Below, one piece after another: positions 56,064 to 64,000 of a stretch of DNA of 64,000 bases. The position numbers and the translations under genes were made by a program. Source of the stretch: Formosimonas limnophila (GTDB lineage Bacteria > Pseudomonadota > Gammaproteobacteria > Burkholderiales > Burkholderiaceae); the NCBI RefSeq assembly GCF_014652675.1, contig NZ_BMZG01000010.1:1-64000 (forward strand). The letters run 5' to 3'. Position 1 is the first letter of the stretch. Each line of letters starts with the position of its first letter. The notes under the pieces were generated by a model. It saw only the letters and a list, made by a program, of their open reading frames with translations. It was not told the DNA's origin and did no database searches.

Positions 56064-57200
56064 TTATGCTTTTTTAAGGGTCACTAAAGTGATTTCTCCT
56101 GTGATATCAGTGGTGCGAATTGGCGGCCCCCAGTAACCTGTCCCCGAATTGACATAGATGTTCATGTCACCACGGCGATTTAATCCTTGGGCGTATTGAT
56201 GCACCCAGTGGACAATCCACGTTGCTGGGAAGTATTGGCCTGCGTGAGTGTGGCCAGATAATTGTAAGTCTACATTCAGTCCGTCGGTGAGCAATGCTGT
56301 GTCGGGGTGGTGTGCAAGCAGAATGCGTGGTGTATCGGCGGGGGCGTTGGCGAGCGCCGCCGCTGGGTCGCAGCGATGGGTTTTTGAGCGGCTGCCGCTT
56401 TTGTAGTCATGTACGCCCGCGAGGACGAGCGGGCTACCGTTGATGTTCAGTACCCGGTGTTCGTTTTCCAAGACATCCCAGCCTAATGTACGAAACTCCT
56501 CCATCCATTCTGCCACGCCAGAATAATACTCATGGTTGCCTGTGGCAAAAAACGCGCCATACTTCGCCTTGAGTTGGCCCAATGGCGCGAAGTTTTCTCG
56601 TAATCTTGCCACCGAGCCATCGACAAAGTCACCTGTGAGAGCAAGGATATCTGCATTGAGCTCATTCACTGTCGTCACGATTCGCTGCACATACGTTGCT
56701 TCACCTGCGAGCTGGCCTATGTGCACATCAGATAACTGCACAATCGTTGTGCCAATTAGGCTGTCAGGCAAGTTTTTTACCAATACATCCATGTGCACCA
56801 CCGTCGGTGATGCCGCTGCACGTGCCGCTCCGTAACCAAATACCGCAGCGGCTGCACCGACTGCACCCACGCGAGATGCACCTCTTAAAAACTCACGTCG
56901 TTCTAGCGATGCTGATTGGCTTTTTGGCCAAAATTTTGTCCCCAGCAGCAACGCGTCTCGCAAAAACACAAATACCAATAGCAGCGAATACAATCCAAAA
57001 CCATAGTTGACCGACGGCAACCAGACGCTATTACTCCCGCGCAATATGAACCCAAATGGCACACACGCCGCTAATGCCACAATCGACAACCAAGCGAGCA
57101 CCCGCCAGCCGACAAACCCTCGCGACGGTACCAACCGCCAGCCTATATAAGCGGCCAAAAGAATCAATAAAGATGTCACGATGATGGGAAATAAATTCAT
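56064..57200 (-). CDS. Membrane-anchored metallophosphoesterase
   Basis: A 378-residue protein (from the ATG at 57200, MNLFPIIVTSLLILL). Four N-terminal membrane helices are followed by a segment RREFLRGASRVGAVGAAAAVFG that looks like a twin-arginine signal, and then a calcineurin-like phosphoesterase domain: QLSDVHIG, LTGDFVDG, ATGNHEYYSG, HHPDT and SGHTHAGQ, all metal ligands intact. Similar to YkuE/YaeI-type enzymes. The frame is open to 57326, so the start may be further upstream (ATGs at 57233 and 57326). Substrate unknown. Confidence 0.88.
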   Translation of the reverse strand: MNLFPIIVTSLLILLAAYIGWRLVPSRGFVGWRVLAWLSIVALAACVPFGFILRGSNSVWLPSVNYGFGLYSLLLVFVFLRDALLLGTKFWPKSQSASLERREFLRGASRVGAVGAAAAVFGYGAARAAASPTVVHMDVLVKNLPDSLIGTTIVQLSDVHIGQLAGEATYVQRIVTTVNELNADILALTGDFVDGSVARLRENFAPLGQLKAKYGAFFATGNHEYYSGVAEWMEEFRTLGWDVLENEHRVLNINGSPLVLAGVHDYKSGSRSKTHRCDPAAALANAPADTPRILLAHHPDTALLTDGLNVDLQLSGHTHAGQYFPATWIVHWVHQYAQGLNRRGDMNIYVNSGTGYWGPPIRTTDITGEITLVTLKKA

Positions 57201-57365
57201 GATGAGTACCAAGTTTGGGTAAAAATACATCATAACGGCAGAACGTGGATGAAATGCGAGTGTGCCCTCGTATGACAAAGCGCTTTCTAACCAACGAGCT
57301 TTTAAAATAATAAACCATGCAGCCATCTTTGACGCTTTTGGGGCTCACGATCATTAAAACACTCA

Positions 57366-57875
57366 GTGAGTTTTCAAGTGGTCGAATACCGTCAAATCGG
57401 TTACGAAAACCGCCAGCTTGCTCGCGAAGACTTTAATAACGACAAAGTGGATGCGGGCGACATCGGCGCGGGCAAACGTGTCACTGTTTTGTATGAGTTG
57501 GTTCTCAAAGGCAGTAAGGGTGATGTTAAAGCTGACTCATTGAGTTACCAAAATGAAAAGCCAAAATCAGATTCAGGCCGTGAACCCGCATTTCTCAAAA
57601 TGCGTTGGAAAACCCCCGCAGGTTCAAAAAGCGAGTTAGCCAGCTTGGTCATTAACACGTCCGACCAGCTCGCCGCTTTTACTGACGGCTCGGTGGATAT
57701 GCGTTTTACCGTCGCTGTGGCTGCTTTTGGCCAAAAACTGCGTCACAACGCCGCATTGGATAAAACCTCATGGCAAACCATCCTTGACTGGGCAAGCAAC
57801 GCCAAAGGACGAGATGAGCATGGTTATCGTCACGAGTTCGTTGGCATGGTGCGCACAGCGAAAAACTTCAATTGA
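57366..57875 (+). pseudogene. C-terminal fragment of a YfbK-like von Willebrand factor A protein
   Basis: The 169-residue frame begins, after a GTG, FQVVEYRQIGYENRQLAREDF then NNDKVDAGDIGAGKRVTVLYE, the start of the C-terminal domain (DUF3520 type) of YfbK-like vWA proteins, and continues to a proper end. The long N-terminal half with the signal peptide and MIDAS-containing vWA domain is missing: upstream the sequence changes to unrelated DNA within 11 codons and hits a stop at 57330. It abuts the metallophosphatase gene, so a deletion has probably joined the two. Function unlikely. Confidence 0.72.
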
Positions 57876-57882
57876 GCCGATT

Positions 57883-57924
57883 GCATCACATCTGAGCACC
57901 TCTGATTGGCTCACGGATGTGATG
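57883..57924. repeat. Long imperfect inverted repeat in the gap before rplU
   Basis: CATCACATCTGAGC pairs with GCTCACGGATGTGATG around a 12-nt loop. There is no T-run, so terminator activity is uncertain; it ends the yfbK remnant. Confidence 0.4.
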
Positions 57925-57984
57925 TAATCAGTGTGAATTTGACCACAATCAGTGCAGAGGTTTGCGATTAAGTGCTTGTTTTAC

Positions 57985-58014
57985 TTGATTTACTTGCCTA
58001 AAGTCAGTTACAAT
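57985..58014 (+). promoter_or_regulatory. Possible promoter for rplU-rpmA
   Basis: TTGATT (57985-57990), 18-bp spacer and TACAAT (58009-58014), 55 bp upstream of the rplU start. Confidence 0.5.
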
Positions 58015-58068
58015 CTCGCTTCTTTACGCAATGGTGCGTCAAAGAGGTTTTAAATTTAAGGAATATTC

Positions 58069-58380
58069 ATGTACGCAGTCATAAAAACTGGTGGTAAGCA
58101 ATACCGTGTTATCGCCGGTCAAAAATTGAAAATAGAACAGATCGCTGCTGACATTGGACAACAAATTACCTTGAACGAAGTACTCGCTGTTGGTTCTGGC
58201 GAAGGCTTGGTTGTGGGTACACCGTTGGTGTCTGGTGCGTCGGTCGTTGCTAAAGTGGTTTCACAAGGTCGTCACGACAAAGTCCGCATTTTTAAAATGC
58301 GTCGTCGTAAGCACTACCAAAAACGTCAAGGCCATCGCCAAAACTACACCGAAATTCAAGTTGAAACGGTGAATGCTTAA
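58069..58380 (+). CDS. rplU: 50S ribosomal protein L21
   Basis: The 103-residue L21 begins [14 protein letters not shown] and ends with the basic [19 protein letters not shown] and IQVETVN. It binds 23S rRNA. rplU-rpmA-obgE is the standard order, but here an oppositely oriented MFS gene separates rpmA from obgE. Confidence 0.98.
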   Translation: MYAVIKTGGKQYRVIAGQKLKIEQIAADIGQQITLNEVLAVGSGEGLVVGTPLVSGASVVAKVVSQGRHDKVRIFKMRRRKHYQKRQGHRQNYTEIQVETVNA

Positions 58381-58451
58381 TCGGCGTAATTTGTTTGTTA
58401 ACAACGTTGATTCAATGATTTGAATCAAGTTTGAAAAAAAGGTTGCTCAAA

Positions 58452-58706
58452 ATGGCACAAAAGAAAGGCGGCGGCTCTACGCGAAATGGTCGTGAATCGG
58501 AATCGAAACGCTTGGGCGTTAAAATGTACGGTGGTGAACACATTGTCCCTGGTAACATCATCATCCGCCAACGCGGTACTGAATACCACGCAGGCGTTGG
58601 CGTCGGCATGGGTAAAGACCACACTTTGTTTGCACTGGTTGAAGGCAAAGTTGAGTTCTCAGTCAAAGGCGCTTTGAAGCGTCGTACAGTCAGCGTTGTT
58701 TCCTAA
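58452..58706 (+). CDS. rpmA: 50S ribosomal protein L27
   Basis: The 84-residue L27 starts [19 protein letters not shown], whose flexible N-terminus reaches the peptidyl-transferase centre, and contains [20 protein letters not shown] and GKDHTLFAL. The frame is open 21 nt upstream, but ATG 58452 is the family start. Terminated by the hairpin that follows. Confidence 0.98.
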   Translation: MAQKKGGGSTRNGRESESKRLGVKMYGGEHIVPGNIIIRQRGTEYHAGVGVGMGKDHTLFALVEGKVEFSVKGALKRRTVSVVS

Positions 58707-58725
58707 CCGCTCGATTGACGACTTA

Positions 58726-58758
58726 AAAACCCCCACGAAATTCGTAGGGGTTTTTTAT
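58726..58758. terminator. Terminator after rpmA
   Basis: AACCCCCACGAA / TTCGTAGGGGTT stem followed by TTTTATT. Confidence 0.7.
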
Positions 58759-58816
58759 TGGTCAACGATTGATTACGATTGTTTGCCTGAATGCTTGTAT
58801 GAAATAAAAGCCATCA

Positions 58817-60061
58817 CTATGAGCGAGGTGCTGATGGTGTTTTTATTTCCCCATAGACTCGCCAAATCCCGTATGTAAACCCCACCATCGCTATAGAAAT
58901 TGTTGCATACCCCGCAAAAATACCAACATGTGTGGCAAAAAAACCAATGATGAGACCGCCGAGCTGTGAACCGAGGATGATGCACAGCATGAGTAGAGCT
59001 GAGCATTTTGATGCATCATGTGGGACTTGTTCGATGAGATGGTTCAGCAGCATGGGAAATATAATCCCAATGCCCAAGCCAGCCATAAAACTAACCATAC
59101 TGACGAAAAGCACATGAGCATGGTTGGGCAACGCGAGAAGGACAATGAACATTGCTGTTCCCACAACAGTTAAACGCTTCATGCGCTGCTCGTTGCTCCA
59201 GCGACTGTGATAAAACGCTTGCCAGATGCGGATGATGAGCATGCCACCAGTGAACGCTGCCAAACCTATGCGGGCATGGGTTACATCGATTTCGCGGCCA
59301 TTGGTGGCGTAGTTGACGAACCAGTAGGCATTGCCCCATTCTGCATAGCCGATGAGTATGCCGCACAGCCATGTCCATCGCGCCCACGGTGCGCGGATGA
59401 CTGCGAGATAGCTGGATTGACTGGTGCCATTGGTGTGGTTGTGACTTTGATTGGCGGCGGTGTCCGTGACGATTTGTGCGAAATCGGCGCGGGCTTTTCG
59501 ATGCAATAAACTTGCCGCAATTATCAGTAATGGCAAGGCAAACATCACATAAGGCAAACGCCAATCGTGGTGCCACATCAGCAATAGTGTCACCCACAGC
59601 GGCGAAATCGTCGCGCCGACGCTAAACCCCACATCTAACAAAGCAAGTAACCGAGGGCGTATGCCATCAGATAAGTTCAAGTGAGCCAACATACTGTGCG
59701 ACACGGTTATAATCGCCGTGCTGGTCGCCGAGTAGAGGCAATAACCGACACATACCAAAGCAAAGTCACCGCTTGAAACAATTAACACCAGACTGACCGC
59801 CACCAATGCCAAATACACCATCAGAAGTGGCGCAGGGGCAAACCGCTGGGCGATATCGCCGCCCAAAAATGCGCCCAGTGCACCGCCGGCGCTCATAAGC
59901 ATGATGAGTGCACCGAGATTTTGTGGTGTCAAACTGAGTGTCACCGAAATCTCAGGTGTGAGACTGCCATAAAAATTGCTGAATAAGCCCCAGCATAATG
60001 TAGCAAACATCAATGCCCAAGCAATATAAGGCGTCTGGCGGATAAAGTCGTTGGTTCTCAT
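58817..60061 (-). CDS. Major facilitator superfamily transporter
   Basis: A 414-residue MFS permease with twelve hydrophobic segments (from TPYIAWALMFATLCWGLFSNFYG at the start to IFAGYATISIAMVGFTYGIW at the end), a loop-2 motif GGDIAQRFAPAPLLM of the GxxaDrxGrr type, and a hydrophilic central loop rich in His/Asn/Ser around residues 200-225. I place the start at ATG 60061 (MRTNDFIRQ); the frame is open to 60211 but without family-like sequence. Substrate not deducible. It interrupts the usual rpmA-obgE linkage and has no adjacent regulator. Confidence 0.85.
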   Translation of the reverse strand: MRTNDFIRQTPYIAWALMFATLCWGLFSNFYGSLTPEISVTLSLTPQNLGALIMLMSAGGALGAFLGGDIAQRFAPAPLLMVYLALVAVSLVLIVSSGDFALVCVGYCLYSATSTAIITVSHSMLAHLNLSDGIRPRLLALLDVGFSVGATISPLWVTLLLMWHHDWRLPYVMFALPLLIIAASLLHRKARADFAQIVTDTAANQSHNHTNGTSQSSYLAVIRAPWARWTWLCGILIGYAEWGNAYWFVNYATNGREIDVTHARIGLAAFTGGMLIIRIWQAFYHSRWSNEQRMKRLTVVGTAMFIVLLALPNHAHVLFVSMVSFMAGLGIGIIFPMLLNHLIEQVPHDASKCSALLMLCIILGSQLGGLIIGFFATHVGIFAGYATISIAMVGFTYGIWRVYGEIKTPSAPRS

Positions 60062-60281
60062 GCGTAATGGGGTGTTAGATTGGTAAAGAGAAAGATGGTT
60101 TTTGTGGTCAATCTCAAGGGTGCGGTGTTGAAACTTGATGGAGTAGCGACGCGTGCACGGGGAAAAAGACAATGAATCATCAAAGCCAAAGCGACATTCT
60201 ACGCGCACCAAAAATTCATGATGTTTCTTTTCTGGGCATTCATGTCGTTTTCAGCGAAACCCCTGTGTTGATGGCTTATAA

Positions 60282-62631
<2,350 letters not shown>

Positions 62632-62635
<4 letters not shown>

Positions 62636-63120
62636 GTATCGTGTGGGAAAATAAGCTGCAGCGTGATGAATTCTTCATGCGCTATGCGCTCGCCGCCGCT
62701 CAAAAAGCCTATGACATAGGCGAAGTGCCTGTCGGGGCGGTGCTGGTGAAAGACAACATGGTTGTTGCCGAGGGTTACAACCAATCCATTACGACGCACG
62801 ATGCTTCAGCTCATGCCGAAATGCAGGCCCTGCGTGCGGCGGGATTAAGCGTTGAGAATTACCGTTTGCCTGATTGTGAATTGTATGTGACGTTAGAGCC
62901 ATGTCTGATGTGTGCGGGGGCGATGTTTCATGCGCGAGTCAGCCGAGTGGTTTACGCCACACCTGACCCCAAAACAGGCGTGGCAGGTTCTGTTTTAAAT
63001 CTGTTTGACGAGGCTCGGCTAAATCACCATGCGACAGTTGAGGGCGGTGTGCTGCTTGAGGAAGCCAAAGCGTTGTTGCAGCAGTTTTTTAGGGAGCGGC
63101 GACAGATCGGTAAAGCTTGA
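62632..63120 (+). CDS. tadA: tRNA-specific adenosine deaminase TadA
   Basis: A 162-residue zinc deaminase that converts the wobble A34 of tRNA-Arg(ACG) to inosine. Zinc and catalytic residues: H61-A-E63 (SAHAEMQAL) and C91-x2-C94 (EPCLMCAGA). EVPVGAVLV and the [14 protein letters not shown] segment are typical. Its ATG overlaps the proB stop. Confidence 0.95.
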
Positions 63121-63207
63121 GTTTGGTGCATGAAGCAAATAATAATCTTGCAAAGATTGCATGCTGCTGGCGAGGTGCCATTCAGAAGCTGATTCGGGCA
63201 GAGAAAT

Positions 63208-63243
63208 AAAAAAGCGCTTTAGTCAAAACTAAAGCGCTTTTTA
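63208..63243. terminator. Bidirectional terminator between tadA and tRNA-Lys
   Basis: Perfect stem AAAAAGCGCTTTAGT / ACTAAAGCGCTTTTT with loop CAAA; adjoins the 3' end of tRNA-Lys on the minus strand. Confidence 0.8.
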
Positions 63244-63247
63244 TTTT

Positions 63248-63323
63248 TGGTAGGACGTACAAGATTCGAACTTGTGACCAACGGATTAAAAGTCCGCTGC
63301 TCTACCAGCTGAGCTAACGTCCC
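63248..63323 (-). tRNA. tRNA-Lys, anticodon UUU
   Basis: Minus strand: acceptor GGGACGT with ACGTCCT (G1 opposite U72, an unusual wobble), D arm GCTCAGCTGGTAGAGC, anticodon TTT within CTTTTAA, stem CGGA/TCCG, T arm ACAAGTTCGAATCTTGT and encoded CCA. Confidence 0.93.
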
Positions 63324-63489
63324 AAAGAAGAGAAATTATAAGGTGCAAAAAGATTTCTGTCAACGGAATTTTGCAAAATAAATCGGATAATTGGTTGGTT
63401 TGTGATGGCTTAGGTGGTTGCGGTTTTATTGAGTGGGTTATTGTAGAATGTATATGCGTATTTTTATTTTTTGAATCAAGGAGTTAAAG

Positions 63490-63870
63490 ATGACAGTTGT
63501 TCAATCTAATCAAGTAACTGTGCAGTTGTTCGGTGAATGCAGTCCTGAGCCTGAGTTCGATTTTCCGCGTGCGGATCGTTTGCTGACGGGAAACCCAAAG
63601 CGCACGACATGGTCTCATTTTGTGAACGACTCCGGTGAAGTCTATATGGGCGTATGGGCATCTGAGGTAGGTTCGTGGCACATTGAGATGGGGCCGACGG
63701 AGGATGAGTATTTTTATGTTTTGGAAGGGCGGGGTCAAATTGTTGGTGAGTCGATGACGAAAGCGTTCTCAGTCGGGGATGCCGTGGTGATTCCTGCTGG
63801 TTTCAAGGGGGTGTTTGAGGTGATTGAACCTTTGAAGAAACATTATGTGATTGTGGAGCGACAAAGTTGA
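63490..63870 (+). CDS. Cupin-domain protein (DUF861 type)
   Basis: A 126-residue small cupin. After an N-terminal strand region (FDFPRADRLLTGNPKRTTW) come the two cupin motifs: GSWHIEMGPTEDEYFYVLEGRGQIV with the metal-binding His and Glu, and the second with FSVGDAVVIPAGFKG. The arrangement resembles the ureidoglycine aminohydrolase-like (DUF861) group, in which the second His is often replaced, as here. Substrate unknown. AAGGAG precedes the start; a terminator follows. Confidence 0.88.
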   Translation: MTVVQSNQVTVQLFGECSPEPEFDFPRADRLLTGNPKRTTWSHFVNDSGEVYMGVWASEVGSWHIEMGPTEDEYFYVLEGRGQIVGESMTKAFSVGDAVVIPAGFKGVFEVIEPLKKHYVIVERQS

Positions 63871-63934
63871 ATGGTTTTTTTTGATAAACGGTTGAGTTGA
63901 TTAAATCCCTCAATGAGCGCTAATAAAAAGCCGA

Positions 63935-63971
63935 TAAAAAAGGTTAAGCAAGAGACTTAACCTTTTTTGTG
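63935..63971 (+). terminator. Terminator after the cupin gene
   Basis: AAAAAAGGTTAAG / CTTAACCTTTTTT stem with loop CAAGAGA. Confidence 0.8.
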
Positions 63972-64000
63972 AACAACTCAGATGCTGGCAGCAGTGTGGT

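Overview
This window looks like chromosomal DNA of a betaproteobacterium, most likely order Burkholderiales. The reasons are the gene order secG / tRNA-Leu / nuoABCDEFGHIJKLMN / DUF2818 / NUDIX, the neighbours yciB-bolA-parvulin lipoprotein, fkpB-ispH, lptM-lysA divergent from cyaY, rho beside trxA, and lon-hupB-(tRNA-Val, tRNA-Asp)x2-ppiD. Base composition is moderate and even. I see no prophage, CRISPR array, integrative element or intact insertion sequence. The species cannot be named from the sequence alone.

Layout. 1-2.3 kb: the 3' remnant of a TRAP transporter permease gene (dctM), lysA and lptM on the minus strand, and cyaY on the plus strand. 2.3-7 kb: an AddA/RecB-like helicase-nuclease and two small membrane-protein genes. 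7-10.8 kb (minus): clpX, clpP, tig and tRNA-Leu(UAG). 10.9-13.2 kb (plus): msrB, yciB, bolA and a parvulin lipoprotein, followed by a decayed DUF805 gene. 13.7-17.5 kb (minus): nrdB-nrdA, encoding a class I ribonucleotide reductase of eukaryotic-like type, behind a cobalamin riboswitch. 17.6-35.3 kb (plus): a quinone oxidoreductase, secG, tRNA-Leu(GAG), all fourteen complex I genes, DUF2818 and a NUDIX hydrolase. 35.4-42.1 kb: yidB-like and radC (minus), then fkpB, ispH, a small membrane protein, ogt, xerD, a fatty-acid desaturase and rlmB. 42.1-50.3 kb (plus): ypfJ-like metallopeptidase, lon, hupB, two tRNA-Val/tRNA-Asp pairs, a ppiD-like gene without its parvulin domain, and ybiT. 50.5-57.9 kb: an LD-carboxypeptidase, a frameshifted histidine kinase, rho, a trxA that has lost its active site, an alanine/glycine symporter, a membrane metallophosphatase and a fragment of a yfbK-like gene. 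58-64 kb: rplU, rpmA, an MFS transporter, obgE, proB, tadA, tRNA-Lys and a cupin gene.

How the genes work together. The centre of the window makes the proton-pumping NADH:quinone oxidoreductase. Protein quality control (trigger factor, ClpXP, Lon, HU, PpiD-like) is split into two blocks about 33 kb apart. Deoxynucleotide supply is wired to vitamin B12 through the riboswitch, which suggests that a B12-dependent reductase exists elsewhere in the genome. The most notable observations are that riboswitch-controlled nrdBA operon, the active-site deletion in trxA beside rho, the loss of the PpiD catalytic domain, and five gene remnants (dctM, DUF805, histidine kinase, trxA, yfbK) that indicate ongoing gene loss. 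I did not find a convincing new multigene system; most of the window is ordinary core genome.
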